Assembly (NCBI RefSeq): GCF_021729035.1
Contig: NZ_JAJSAP010000005.1
Location: forward strand, 124,001-188,000
DNA length: 64,000 nucleotides
Reading direction: 5' to 3'
Source: Microbulbifer sediminum
GTDB taxonomy: Bacteria > Pseudomonadota > Gammaproteobacteria > Pseudomonadales > Cellvibrionaceae
Shown here: positions 37,044 to 46,670 of the stretch, in pieces
Position numbering within the stretch: position 1 is the stretch's first letter
Layout: each line of letters starts with the position of its first letter
The notes under the pieces: model-generated
The model's input: the letters and a program-made list of their open reading frames with translations, nothing else
What the model was told of the DNA's origin: nothing
Database searches by the model: none
Translations under genes and position numbers: made by a program

Positions 37044-37105
37044 CAGACACAACAATTACAACTGACTGTTCTGATATGAATCCATGGAAAAGTAAGGAAA
37101 ACGCC

Positions 37106-37831
37106 ATGCAGAAAATGATGAAGTTAATCTCCGGCGGCCTCGTTGCAGGCCTGATCCTGTTCGGCGCCGGCTGCGGAAACGGCGGCGAGGGAAAACCCAG
37201 CGGCACCCTGGTGTCCATTTCGGCCCGGGGTGAGGCGAGCAAGGTTCCCGACGTGGCCGACATCTCTGCTGGCGTGGTCACCGAGGCGGCAGAAAGCCAG
37301 CGGGCCATGCAGGCCAACGCCGAACAGATGGAAAAACTGATCAAGGCCATTGAGAAGACCGGCATCGACAAAAAAGACGTGCAGACCAGCGGTATCAGCC
37401 TGACCCCGCGCTACACATCCCGCCCCAACAGCGAGGGTCCCAATCGCCAGATCACCGGCTACATGGCCCGTAACACCGTACGCATCACTGTGCGTGAGAT
37501 TGACGACCTGGGGAATGTCCTCGACAGTATGGCCGAGGCCGGGGCGAACAATATTTACGGGCCCAGCTTTTCCATTGGCGAGCCGGAGCCACTGCTGGCC
37601 GAGGCCCGCGGCAAGGCCCTGGAACAGGCTCGGGAGCGCGCGGCGTCCTATGCGGAATCCCTGGGCATGAAAGTGGCCCGCATTGTCAGCATTTCCGAGG
37701 GCGGCAATGTCGGCGCACCGCGCCCGATGATGCGAGCAGAGATGGCTTCAGCGGATGCCCGCACACCAGTCGCCCCGGGCGAAACCACAGTATCGGTCAA
37801 CCTGGAACTCGTCTTCGAGTTACAGAACTGA
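37106..37831 (+). CDS. SIMPL-domain lipoprotein
   Basis: A 241-residue exported protein. The signal peptide ends LILFGAGC, a lipobox, so it is probably anchored to the outer membrane or periplasmic face. The SIMPL (DUF541) domain shows VSISARGEASKVPDVADI, a KAIEKTGIDKKDVQTSGISL stretch, and TGYMARNTVRITVREIDDLG. SIMPL proteins are implicated in oxidative-stress tolerance and form ring or shell assemblies, but their activity is unknown. AAGGA precedes the start. Confidence 0.88.
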   Translation: MQKMMKLISGGLVAGLILFGAGCGNGGEGKPSGTLVSISARGEASKVPDVADISAGVVTEAAESQRAMQANAEQMEKLIKAIEKTGIDKKDVQTSGISLTPRYTSRPNSEGPNRQITGYMARNTVRITVREIDDLGNVLDSMAEAGANNIYGPSFSIGEPEPLLAEARGKALEQARERAASYAESLGMKVARIVSISEGGNVGAPRPMMRAEMASADARTPVAPGETTVSVNLELVFELQN

Positions 37832-37919
37832 GCGTTTCAGCGTCTGCGCGGGTCGTCCCCGGCCCGCGCCCCGCCACGGCAGCACTGTCTCCGGCCCCAA
37901 AACCATCCCCTTGCACCGG

Positions 37920-38384
37920 TCAGTCCCGGACCCGGAAACGCTCAAACCGGCTATCATCCTCGAGGCTGCGAAAGGTCGCGGAATCCGTATCAATGGATAG
38001 GATCTGATCTCGCATTTCCTTGATGTACTCGCCATCGGAATAACGGGCATCGGTGATCACCAGTATGCCCTGCTCCACCCGCCAGTTGCTGGAATAGGTC
38101 ACCCGCTCCACCTCAGTCATATTCCCGTCGTCCTGGAGAACGACGTAACTGATATAGCCCTGAGCAGACCCGTCGGCTTTATAGCTTTTTTCCCCGTAAA
38201 CATAGAGCCGCCCCTCCATGTGGACGTATGACCCACGCCAGGTTCCGACCAGGGACTTGCTGATGTACTCGTCACCTGCATTCCCCCACACCGATTGGAC
38301 CTGGAGCAAGAGCAGAAGTACAAAGGCCACCCTCGGGGATACGCTTGCAAACCATGATGAGAGCCGGCGCCCGGAGCATTGCAT
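37920..38384 (-). CDS. exported hypothetical protein
   Basis: A 154-residue protein with an N-terminal hydrophobic stretch (AFVLLLLLQVQSVWGNAGDE) that looks like a signal peptide after a basic start. The mature part has a lipocalin-like beginning, SLVGTWRGSYVHMEGRLYVY, and repeated beta strands, as in small periplasmic beta-sandwich or lipocalin-type proteins. I do not recognise a family. It starts 10 bp after the amidohydrolase stop on the same strand, so the two probably share a transcript. Confidence 0.6.
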   Translation of the reverse strand: MQCSGRRLSSWFASVSPRVAFVLLLLLQVQSVWGNAGDEYISKSLVGTWRGSYVHMEGRLYVYGEKSYKADGSAQGYISYVVLQDDGNMTEVERVTYSSNWRVEQGILVITDARYSDGEYIKEMRDQILSIDTDSATFRSLEDDSRFERFRVRD

Positions 38385-38394
38385 ACCAACTACC

Positions 38395-39726
38395 TCAGCG
38401 GGGCTGTGGCGGCTGCCGATAGATCTTGCCGCCTTTCATAATAAACCGGACCCGCTGCAACTGGGTAATGTCTTCAAGCGGATTGCCCGCAACGGCGATG
38501 ATATCGGCGTGCTTGCCGGCACTGATACTGCCCAACTGGTCTTGCATATGCAGTAGTTCGGCTGCATTCCAGGTGGCACTGCGCAGGGCATCGGCGGGGG
38601 TCATACCGGCATCCACCATCAGTGCAAACTCCTGCGCGTTGTCACCGTGGCGGCTGACGCCGCTGTCCGTACCGAAGGCAATCTTGACCCCGCGCCGGTA
38701 GGCCTCGGCAAATGTCTCCTTGATCAGTGGGCCGATGGTGGCCGCCTTGGTGCGCACAATCTCCGGGAAAAAGCCCTCAACCCGCGACTTCTCCGTAACC
38801 CAGTCACCCGCCAGCAGCGTGGGAACATACCAGGTACCATTGCGCTTCATCAGCTCAATGGTCTCACCATCCATATAGGTACCGTGCTCGATGGAGTCAA
38901 CACCTGCGCGAATCGCCCGCTCCATTCCCTCCTTGCCGTGCGCGTGGACCGCCACGGTAAATCCGTAATCCTTCGCGGTGGATACAACCGCTTCCAGCTC
39001 ATCCTTCATGAACTGCGGGTTCTGGCCACTCTTCGCCACACTTAACACACCGCCCGTAGCAGTGATCTTGATCAGGTCGGCACCATCCTTGTAGCGCTGG
39101 CGGACGGCTTCACGGGCACTCGCCACACCGTTGACCACGCCATCAATCGGGCCAGGTTGCCCCATCAGCTCCATCCGATAACCATTGGTTGGGTCCGCGT
39201 GCCCGCCGGTAGTGGCAATCGACTTGCCAGCGGTGAAGATACGCGGACCATCAATCGTGCCCTGGCCTATGGCCTTACGCAGGCTCACAGTCACATTATC
39301 GGTATCGCCCAGGTCACGCACAGTCGTAAACCCGGCCATCAGTGTACGGCGGGCCGTATCCACCCCGCGCAAGGCATAATCCGCCGGATTCCAGGTATAT
39401 CGCTCGACGTAGGTGCGCGGACCGAACTCTGTCACCAGGTGCGTGTGCATATCCATCAGCCCCGGCAAAACGGTATATCCCCGCAAATCCACCAGCTGCT
39501 CCCGGTCCCGCTTGGCAAAGCCCTTCTGTACAGACTCAATGCGTCCGTCGACGACATGGATCGTCCGGTTTTCCAGCATATTCCCGGATTCACTGTCGAA
39601 CATCTGTCCGGCGAAGATCGCCAGGGATTCGGCCACCGCCGGCGCGGCGCAAATGGACGCCAGTAACGCCGCCGCCAGAGTCGCGGCGCGAATACGAAAG
39701 ATTCCCCGATTGGTCATTGTGGTCAT
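38395..39726 (-). CDS. exported amidohydrolase (imidazolonepropionase-like/dipeptidase group)
   Basis: A 443-residue secreted amidohydrolase. Signal peptide ends APAVAES. Metal-site motifs: DMHTHL (HxH), [10 protein letters not shown] (carboxylated Lys), [19 protein letters not shown] and FGTDSGV (Asp), the full binuclear set. The group includes periplasmic dipeptidases that remove C-terminal Arg, Lys or Pro from dipeptides, so a peptide-scavenging role fits. Its closest relative within this window is the paralogue at 62674-63969. AAGGGG precedes the ATG. Confidence 0.85.
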   Translation of the reverse strand: MTTMTNRGIFRIRAATLAAALLASICAAPAVAESLAIFAGQMFDSESGNMLENRTIHVVDGRIESVQKGFAKRDREQLVDLRGYTVLPGLMDMHTHLVTEFGPRTYVERYTWNPADYALRGVDTARRTLMAGFTTVRDLGDTDNVTVSLRKAIGQGTIDGPRIFTAGKSIATTGGHADPTNGYRMELMGQPGPIDGVVNGVASAREAVRQRYKDGADLIKITATGGVLSVAKSGQNPQFMKDELEAVVSTAKDYGFTVAVHAHGKEGMERAIRAGVDSIEHGTYMDGETIELMKRNGTWYVPTLLAGDWVTEKSRVEGFFPEIVRTKAATIGPLIKETFAEAYRRGVKIAFGTDSGVSRHGDNAQEFALMVDAGMTPADALRSATWNAAELLHMQDQLGSISAGKHADIIAVAGNPLEDITQLQRVRFIMKGGKIYRQPPQPR

Positions 39727-39821
39727 TGCTACCCCTTCTCGGACTGGCTTAGCCTCGGTTATTGTTGTGCTTCCTCTAGGCGCACAATCTACCCTATTCC
39801 CTAAGCGGAGAGAAACAGCTG

Positions 39822-40436
39822 ATGAGAATCTATGAATATGCTCAGGCCCCCAACTGCCGACGGGTGCGCATGTTCCTGGCAGAAAAAGGCATCGAAGATG
39901 TGGAGTTCGTGCCTGTGGACATTGCCCGTGGCGAGAATCGAACAGATGAGTACCGGCGCAAGGACTTCAATGGCAAGGTGCCGGTTCTGGAGCTACAGGA
40001 CGGGACAGCCATCGCCGAGTCCGTTGCCATCAAACGCTACTTCGAGGAACTGCACCCCGAAAAGCCGCTGTTCGGCCGCGATCCCCATGAGAAAGCCGTG
40101 GTTGAGATGTGGGTACGACGGGCGGAGTTTAACCTGATGTTCAACGTGGGTATGTGCTTCCAGCACACCACCGGCTTCTTTGCCGACCGCATGAACACCT
40201 TCCCGGACTATGGTGAGGACTGCGGCAGCAAGGCGCGAGCGTTTTTTGAGCAGCTGGACCAACACCTGGAAAACAACCGCTTCCTGGCCGGGGATTATTT
40301 CTCGGTGGCGGATATCAGCATGCTGTGTGCCCTGGATTTCGGCAAGGTCGTCAACCTGCGCCCGTCGGCGGAACAGCACCCGCATCTGGAACGCTGGCGG
40401 GATGAATTGAGCGAGCGACCCAGCGCACGGGCCTGA
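39822..40436 (+). CDS. glutathione S-transferase
   Basis: A 204-residue GST. The thioredoxin-like N-terminal domain begins [20 protein letters not shown], continues with the cis-Pro motif NGKVPVLEL, and the GSH-binding [14 protein letters not shown]. The helical C-terminal domain has [20 protein letters not shown], the N-capping box of the fold. It conjugates glutathione to electrophiles in the cytosol. GGAGAG lies before the ATG. Subclass not assigned. Confidence 0.9.
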   Translation: MRIYEYAQAPNCRRVRMFLAEKGIEDVEFVPVDIARGENRTDEYRRKDFNGKVPVLELQDGTAIAESVAIKRYFEELHPEKPLFGRDPHEKAVVEMWVRRAEFNLMFNVGMCFQHTTGFFADRMNTFPDYGEDCGSKARAFFEQLDQHLENNRFLAGDYFSVADISMLCALDFGKVVNLRPSAEQHPHLERWRDELSERPSARA

Positions 40437-40548
40437 CAGCCCCGGCCAGCGACCTCTTGCGGATCTTCCTGCCACGCACGGGAGTCACAGCTCAAACGTA
40501 CGCCGGCTTCGCCCAGCATGGTCGCGCTCGCATCCCCCGTGCCAGGCA

Positions 40549-41880
40549 CTACCCCGGCACGGCGTCCGCGGTTGTGCTGGCCGGGGTGCTGAGAACCCGC
40601 ACGTCACGCTGCGGGAAGGGAATCTCGATACCATGCTGCTGTAACGTCTCAAAAATGATCAACAGCAGGTCGCCACCGACACGATTGCGACCATCATCGA
40701 TCCCTTCCATCCAGAATTCCACGAACATATTGACGCCGTTATCTCCGAAACTGTCAATCTCACAGTCAGGGCGCTCCTCAATGGGGAGGTGGTCGCCACT
40801 CAGTACCTGTGGATGGGCTGCCACTGCACGTTTGATGATCTCCACCATCTCGCGGATATTGGTCCGGTAACTGACAGAGAAGTCCACACGGTAACGCTGC
40901 TTCTTGTTTTTGTGTGTCCAGTTGATAAAGGAGTTGGAGACAAACTTTTCGTTTGGTACCACGATATCCTTGCCATCAAATGTCTCCAGGGTGGTAGAGC
41001 GCATGTTCAGTCTCGTCACCACTCCGGTGCGCCCGTCCTCCAGCTCGATATAGTCGCCCACCGTCACCGAGCGATCCACGAGAATGATGATGCCGGAAAT
41101 AAAGTTAGAGGCAATCGTCTGCAAGCCAAAGCCGACGCCCACCCCGACGGCGCCACCAAAGACCGCCAGCGCCGTCAGGTTGATCCCCATCAGTTGCAGG
41201 ATGAGCAACGCGATCAGGGTAAACAGGCCGATCTCAAACAGCTTTGCCGCAACTTCACGGGTGCGGAAGTCCAGGGTCTCCTGCTTGCGAATGATGTTCT
41301 GGCCGGTAGAGTTCGATACCCGTCCCAGCCAGAACAGCAATGAGCCGAAAATCACCGTGCGGACAATGCCGTAGGCAGAAAGCCGGATATTGCCAATCTG
41401 GAGCGCCATGGCATCCAGGACCTGCACAATATCGTCCAGCACCCCGATGACGTAGAGAAACAGGATCGGCATCCCGACCCAGCGGAATATATGGGCCGCC
41501 ACCGGGTTGGTGACCACCACCCGTACAAAGGAATTGAACAGCAGGATAATCGCAATAGCCAGCGCAGCCTGAACCACCCAGCTCTGGCCGATCACCATCG
41601 GAATAAAGGCGACCGAAATTTTCAGCAACAGGATGGCCAACAGGGGAAAAAGCAGCCTGCCGAAGCGATAGGCCAGCATCCGCAGGGGATGCATCTCGGG
41701 ATATTCCGGCGGGCGGGCGAGCGTGGGGATATAGCTTTGCAAGCGATGGGTAACCAGGAAAGCGAGCCCGTAGATCAGCACAATGATGCCGATCTGGCTC
41801 AGTACAGTTACCTCACTGGTGGAGGCGAGCAGCGCACTCGTCCGCTCTGACAACTGTTGCAGCAATTCCTTGGTATCCAT
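40549..41880 (-). CDS. MscS family mechanosensitive ion channel
   Basis: A 443-residue inner-membrane channel with several N-terminal hydrophobic segments beyond the three of MscS itself. The pore-lining TM3 is GAVGVGVGFGLQTIASNFI, followed by the SGIIILVDRSVTVGDYIELE beta domain, where NEKFVSNSFINWT lies. MscS channels release solutes on hypo-osmotic shock. The ATG at 41880 is preferred over the GTG at 41889. It follows the RimK-RCK gene by 128 bp on the same strand, so both could answer to ionic or osmotic change. Confidence 0.9.
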   Translation of the reverse strand: MDTKELLQQLSERTSALLASTSEVTVLSQIGIIVLIYGLAFLVTHRLQSYIPTLARPPEYPEMHPLRMLAYRFGRLLFPLLAILLLKISVAFIPMVIGQSWVVQAALAIAIILLFNSFVRVVVTNPVAAHIFRWVGMPILFLYVIGVLDDIVQVLDAMALQIGNIRLSAYGIVRTVIFGSLLFWLGRVSNSTGQNIIRKQETLDFRTREVAAKLFEIGLFTLIALLILQLMGINLTALAVFGGAVGVGVGFGLQTIASNFISGIIILVDRSVTVGDYIELEDGRTGVVTRLNMRSTTLETFDGKDIVVPNEKFVSNSFINWTHKNKKQRYRVDFSVSYRTNIREMVEIIKRAVAAHPQVLSGDHLPIEERPDCEIDSFGDNGVNMFVEFWMEGIDDGRNRVGGDLLLIIFETLQQHGIEIPFPQRDVRVLSTPASTTADAVPG

Positions 41881-42008
41881 ATCCGTCACCGGACAGTTTC
41901 CGGGTATCGCCCTGTAGACCCGCCTGAAACCATTAAAACACTGTAACCGGCGCAGGGGTATAGCACCACGCCCCTTTATCGCACATGGCGGTGCTCCACC
42001 CGGCCAGG

Positions 42009-43229
42009 TCAGTCGGCCGATTCCGCTTCCGTGTCCGCAACGGTAACCGCGTCATCCGGGAGGCTGGTGATATCCGGCTGGCGCCGGCGTCGGGTCTTGG
42101 CCGGGATCATGTCACGCATGACCTCCAGCTTGCCGAAGCAAAGGAGCTTGTCGTTGGCCTCCAGCTCCCGTGTGGCTTTGGGGTTGGGGATCACCTTGCG
42201 GCCCCGGTAAAGGGTCAGGACATTGATATCATGCTCTTCCGTACGAATGTCGGCGATGGTCCGGCCCACAAACTTGGAACCCTCCGGCACATAGATCTCA
42301 CTGACACCGTAGCCCTTACTGACGGTAAGGCGCTGGCGCACGTCGATCTCGGGAAAGTCCACCTGGGCGGCAATATACTCAATCACGGCCCCGGCCACAT
42401 CGAGCCCGGTACAGGTCTCAATGCCTTCCAGACCGGGCGACGAATTCACCTCCATGATCTGCGGACCATTCGCGCCCTCCAGCATATCCACGCCGGCCAC
42501 CTGCAGGCCCATGATCTGCGTGGCGCGAACGGCGGTTTCGATATATTCCTCGGGCAGCTCCACCGCCTCGGCCAGGCCCCCACGATGGACGTTGCTGCGG
42601 AATTCCTGCCCCTGTGCCACCCGACGCATGGCCGCAACCACGCGATCGCCCACCACAAAGGCGCGGATATCCCGCCCCTTGCTCTCGGCGACAAACTTTT
42701 GGATCAGCACGTTCTGCTTTTGTGCCTGTAACAGTTCGATAATGGCCTCTGCCTGCTTGACGGTATCGGCCAGTAGCACGCCTATGCCCTGGGTGCCCTC
42801 GATCAGCTTGATCACCACCGGCGCTCCACCCACCCGCTCGATAGCAGGCAGCACGTCCTTCTTGTCATGTACGAACGTCGTGCGGGGAATGCCCACATAA
42901 TGGCGACTGAGTAACTGCAGGCTGCGCAGTTTATCGCGGGAGTTATTGATTCCGTGGGCGGTGTTTGCGCAGAAAACATCCATCTCCTGAAACTGTCGCA
43001 CCACCGCCGTGCCGTAGTAGGTGATCGACGCCCCGATACGCGGCAGGACGGCATCAAAATCAGCGATCTGTTTCTGCCGGTAGTACAGATCCGGTGCTCC
43101 GCGCTGCAGGTCGATGGCAAACTTGATTGTGTCAAGCACCTGCACCTCATGTCCGCGCTTCTGGGCGGCTTCCTGCAGGCGCATGGAGCTATAGCATTTG
43201 GGTGAACGGGACAGGATCGCAAGCTTCAT
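42009..43229 (-). CDS. rimK: RimK-type ATP-grasp glutamate ligase with a C-terminal RCK_C-like domain
   Basis: A 406-residue protein. Residues 1-300 are RimK: MKLAILSRSPKCYSSMRLQE, LLSRHYVGIPRTTFVHDKKD, the ATP-grasp lid VIKLIEGTQGIGVLLADT, and VAGVDMLEGANGPQIMEVNS with metal-binding Glu/Asn. RimK adds glutamates to the C terminus of ribosomal protein S6. Residues about 305-375 (VSEIYVPEGSKFVGRTIADI, then ANDKLLCFGKLEVM) match a TrkA-C/RCK_C domain, a ligand-sensing module of potassium channels and transporters. E. coli RimK, about 300 residues, lacks it. ATG 43229 follows AAGGTGATG. No rimB protease gene is adjacent. Confidence 0.85.
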   Translation of the reverse strand: MKLAILSRSPKCYSSMRLQEAAQKRGHEVQVLDTIKFAIDLQRGAPDLYYRQKQIADFDAVLPRIGASITYYGTAVVRQFQEMDVFCANTAHGINNSRDKLRSLQLLSRHYVGIPRTTFVHDKKDVLPAIERVGGAPVVIKLIEGTQGIGVLLADTVKQAEAIIELLQAQKQNVLIQKFVAESKGRDIRAFVVGDRVVAAMRRVAQGQEFRSNVHRGGLAEAVELPEEYIETAVRATQIMGLQVAGVDMLEGANGPQIMEVNSSPGLEGIETCTGLDVAGAVIEYIAAQVDFPEIDVRQRLTVSKGYGVSEIYVPEGSKFVGRTIADIRTEEHDINVLTLYRGRKVIPNPKATRELEANDKLLCFGKLEVMRDMIPAKTRRRRQPDITSLPDDAVTVADTEAESAD

Positions 43230-43467
43230 GGGCATCACCTTTTATTTTTCGGCCAGGCGGGCGCACCAGCCGGGACCGGACGAGGTCGGGCGAATAGATT
43301 GTACAGGTATCGCGGGCAATCCCCGCGTGGCGACAGCAACGGATTATTTTTGAACTCTGGCATCCCCTGCCGGGTACGCCGCACAGATCAGCGCACCCGA
43401 CGGGAAATACATTCCAGCCTAGTAGAAAACGGAGGAAACGCCAATATCGGGCTCTCAACAGCCGGAT

Positions 43468-46302
43468 TCAGGTTTCCCCGGGCAAGACGGTCACCGGGCC
43501 GACATCCAGCGCCTCGATATCCTCCCGGATCTTGTCCAGGTCGCCCACAATCACCCAGGTAAACTGGTCAGGGGCCAGGAAATTTTCCGCCGCCTGCATG
43601 ACATCCGTACGCGTCAACGCGGATACCCGCTGCGGGTAGTCGGCGAGGTACTCCGGCGGCAGGCCTTTTTCCACCTGCCAGGCAATGCTGGATAACAGCT
43701 GCCCCTTGGTCTGGAAGCGCGCGCTCTGTTTCAGCACTTCGTCATCCCGGTAGTCTGCCAGCTCCTCGTCCGTTACCGGCTTCTCCCCCAGGAACAGGTT
43801 GTACTCCCTGAGCAGCTCGGTGATGGCCTGGGCCGTTTTGTCGGTCTGCACCGGGGCAAACAACAAATAGGGCCGCTGTCCTTCCGTATCCAGCGAAACC
43901 GCCCTCGCCCCGTAGGACCAGTGCTTGTCCTCCCGCAGGTTCATATTCACCCGCGAGGTAAACTTGCCGGCAATTACACTGGCCATCGCATCGAAAGCCT
44001 CGGCACCTTCGGGCTGCCACGGGGGCACCACCAGCCCCGCGAGGATGTAGCTCTGCTCGGCACCCGGCCGGTCCAGCAGGTATACACGGGGGCGTGGAGG
44101 GCGCTCCACCGTCGCGACCTCGATCTGTGGCAGCTCCGTATCCGGCGCCTTCCAGCCCTTCAGGGCGCCATCAAGCTTCGACTTCAGGTCTTCTGCGTTT
44201 ACGTCCCCCACCACCGTCAGCACGGCGTTATCCGGGCGCACCCAGGTATTGTGGAACTTTACCAGGTCGTCGCGGGTCAGCGACCGGATCCCCTCCACGG
44301 TTCCGGAACCGGTCAGCGGCGCACCATAGGGATGCCCGCCACCGTAGAGCAGCGGTGGCAGTTCGCGCAGGGCGAGCCCCTGTGGCTGCGCTTTTTCCTG
44401 GGCGATGGCATCGATGCGGTTTGACTTTACCCGCGCCAGGTCCCCTTCCGGGAACAGAGGTTTCTTGATGACCTCGGCCAGCAGGTCCAGGGATGGCTCA
44501 AGCTGAGTGGTCAGCGCGCTGAAATTGATACTGTTGTAATCCAGTCCACTGCTGGCGCTGACACTTGCTCCCAGCTCTTCCTGCCGGCTGCTGAATGCGA
44601 GGCTGTCGTATTTGCCCGCCCCCTCACTGAGCATACGGGCGGCCACGGAAGCGAGGCCCGGCTTGTCGCCGTCCGCCGCCGCGCCACTGCGGAATTGCAG
44701 GTTCATGAAAACGGCCGGGGTATCATGGCGCTCGGCCAGCACTACCCGCAGGCCATTGTCGAGTGTGAACGCCTTCTGCGGCGGCAACTCCAGCGCCACC
44801 GTCTTGTCTACCGGCGGCAGGGCACTGCGATCCGCTCCCTCGCTGGTCGTTCGGTATTCCTCCTCCGGCTTGATGACCAGGGTGTAATTCTCAGGTGTCA
44901 GCCAGCGCTCCGCGACGTCCTGGACCTCCAGCGCCGATACCCGGGAGTAATCCTCCAGTCCGGTGATCAGCGCGCCGGGATCGCCATAGTAGAACTCGGA
45001 GCGCGCCAGGATATCGCTCTTGCCACCAAAACCACCGATCTTTTCCAGTCCCTTGACCAGCCCGGCAAACTCACTCTGCTTGATGCGGCGCAGCTCAGCG
45101 ACACTGACCCCGCCCCCGGCAAACTGTCGCAACTCTTCCTCGAGCAGTTGCTCGACTTTTTCCACGGGTTGCCCCGGCTTGACGTCGACAACGATAAAGA
45201 GCTGGCCAGCGAGCTGGCGGCCAAAATAGTACGCACTGACACTGGTAGCAACCTGCTCCTCCCGTACCAGTCGCCGGTATAGCAGGGAGTTATTGCGGTT
45301 GGCCAGCAACGAGGTCATCAGGTCAAGTGCGTTTTCCTCATCGCTCCCGAGCCCGGGCACGTTCCAGACTTTGTAGATCCGTGCCTGTGGAACCTGGTCA
45401 GTCATTACCTCGCGCTTTTCGGGTTGCACCGGCAGCTCCCAACTCACCAGCCGCGGGGGCACCGAGGTGCTGGGAATGTCGCCGAAGTATTTCCGCGCCC
45501 TGGCCATAGCGTCCTCAACCGTGATGTCACCGGCGATCACCAGGATGGCGTTGGCGGGCTGGTAATACTCCGTAAACCACTGCTTCACATCCTCCAGGCT
45601 GGCATTGTCCAGATCGTCCATGGAACCGATGGTGGTCCAGGAATATGGGTGATGCGGGGGAAAGGTACTTTCGGCAATGATTTCAAACGCCCTGCCATAG
45701 GGCGCATTCTCTCCCTGGCGCTTCTCGTTTTTCACCACGCCACGTTGTTCATCCAGCTTTTCCTGGCTGATGGCCCCCTGGAAATGCCCCATTCGATCGG
45801 ACTCCATCCACAGTGCCATATCCAGCGCGCCCACCGGCACAGTTTCAAAATAGTTGGTGCGATCATTGTTGGTGGTGCCATTCATATCGGTGGCGCCGGA
45901 GCGCTGGAACGGCTCGAAGTATTCCCCCGGGTAGTTTTCCGATCCATTGAACATCAGGTGTTCGAACAGGTGCGCAAACCCGGTTTTACCGGGTTTCTCA
46001 TCCTTCGAGCCCACCTTGTACCAGATATTGACGGCCACTACCGGCGCCTTGTGATCCTCATGCACGATCACGGTCAGGCCGTTGGCAAGCTTTTCCCTGT
46101 GGAAAGGAATCTCAATATCGGGCACTTCGACATAGGCTTCCTTTTTTGCCGCCGCCGCACGGCTGCTGGCAGCGGCCTCCTTGTCCACCGTCAGGGCGCG
46201 GTGTTCACCCTCACCATTCTGCCGTGACTGCTCGGGCGCTCCGCAGCCACAGGACAGTAATGCCCAAAGGACGATCGAGAAAAAAGCTAAACGCAAGTAC
46301 AT
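43468..46302 (-). CDS. M16 family zinc protease (two-lobed), lipoprotein
   Basis: A 944-residue protease. The signal peptide MYLRLAFFSIVLWALLSC has a lipobox at Cys18. The N-terminal lobe has the inverted zinc motif HLFEH at 111-115; the distal Glu is probably in ENAPYGRAFEIIAEST. A second M16 lobe from about residue 510 lacks HxxEH (VAARMLSEGAGK), as expected for the inactive half that closes the chamber. M16 members degrade peptides. A GGGGA site precedes the ATG, and a ten-copy heptanucleotide repeat begins 53 bp upstream. Confidence 0.9.
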   Translation of the reverse strand: MYLRLAFFSIVLWALLSCGCGAPEQSRQNGEGEHRALTVDKEAAASSRAAAAKKEAYVEVPDIEIPFHREKLANGLTVIVHEDHKAPVVAVNIWYKVGSKDEKPGKTGFAHLFEHLMFNGSENYPGEYFEPFQRSGATDMNGTTNNDRTNYFETVPVGALDMALWMESDRMGHFQGAISQEKLDEQRGVVKNEKRQGENAPYGRAFEIIAESTFPPHHPYSWTTIGSMDDLDNASLEDVKQWFTEYYQPANAILVIAGDITVEDAMARARKYFGDIPSTSVPPRLVSWELPVQPEKREVMTDQVPQARIYKVWNVPGLGSDEENALDLMTSLLANRNNSLLYRRLVREEQVATSVSAYYFGRQLAGQLFIVVDVKPGQPVEKVEQLLEEELRQFAGGGVSVAELRRIKQSEFAGLVKGLEKIGGFGGKSDILARSEFYYGDPGALITGLEDYSRVSALEVQDVAERWLTPENYTLVIKPEEEYRTTSEGADRSALPPVDKTVALELPPQKAFTLDNGLRVVLAERHDTPAVFMNLQFRSGAAADGDKPGLASVAARMLSEGAGKYDSLAFSSRQEELGASVSASSGLDYNSINFSALTTQLEPSLDLLAEVIKKPLFPEGDLARVKSNRIDAIAQEKAQPQGLALRELPPLLYGGGHPYGAPLTGSGTVEGIRSLTRDDLVKFHNTWVRPDNAVLTVVGDVNAEDLKSKLDGALKGWKAPDTELPQIEVATVERPPRPRVYLLDRPGAEQSYILAGLVVPPWQPEGAEAFDAMASVIAGKFTSRVNMNLREDKHWSYGARAVSLDTEGQRPYLLFAPVQTDKTAQAITELLREYNLFLGEKPVTDEELADYRDDEVLKQSARFQTKGQLLSSIAWQVEKGLPPEYLADYPQRVSALTRTDVMQAAENFLAPDQFTWVIVGDLDKIREDIEALDVGPVTVLPGET

Positions 46303-46354
46303 GAATGAATTCCCCGCTAGAGGTCGCCGTTATTCTGCCCGCACTGGCGCAGGC

Positions 46355-46424
46355 GCCAGGAGCCAGGAGCCAGGAGCCAGGAGCCAGGAGCCAGGAGCCA
46401 GGAGCCAGGAGCCAGGAGCCAGGA
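46355..46424. repeat. ten-copy 7-bp tandem repeat (GCCAGGA) upstream of the M16 protease
   Basis: Ten perfect copies of GCCAGGA run without interruption from 46355 to 46424, 53-122 bp before the protease start codon at 46302, in the region where promoter or leader would lie. Perfect short tandem repeats slip during replication, so copy number probably varies between strains and cells. A 7-bp change alters spacing by a fraction of a helical turn, so it could tune or switch promoter use. Confidence 0.95.
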
Positions 46425-46540
46425 AAGGATAGTTTAGGCAACAAATTGCTTTACAGGCCGGGCAAATCGACCGACTACCGTCACCTGACGGAAAGCAGGC
46501 CCGGGGAAAGAAAGGCGAAACAGATCAAGGGAGGGCGGAT

Positions 46541-46566
46541 AAAAAACCGGGCGCACCAGCGCCCGG
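46541..46566 (-). terminator. terminator after leucine dehydrogenase
   Basis: CCGGGCGC (46547-46554) pairs with GCGCCCGG (46559-46566) around ACCA; on the minus strand six T follow at once (46546-46541). It lies 105 bp beyond the stop codon. A second hairpin, CCCCGCCA/TGGCGGGG at about 46631-46656, stands between. Confidence 0.88.
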
Positions 46567-46670
46567 GAAATACTTCAGTTGGACTTCGCGACGATACATC
46601 GCCAGAGGGAGAAAACTTTCAGGCACCTGCCCCGCCACTACTGTTACTGGCGGGGTCTGGTGCGCCGGGA

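Noticed and set aside
42009..43229. A cyanophycin synthetase that would pair with the cyanophycinases
   Set aside because: The ATP-grasp domain is RimK-type, far too short for CphA (about 900 residues) and without its Mur-ligase half.
46355..46424. A CRISPR-like array
   Set aside because: Units are 7 bp and contiguous with no spacers, so it is a simple tandem repeat.
46211..46444. A minus-strand frame with repeated LLAPGSW units
   Set aside because: The repetition only reflects the 7-bp DNA repeat read in three shifting frames; no start context or homology.
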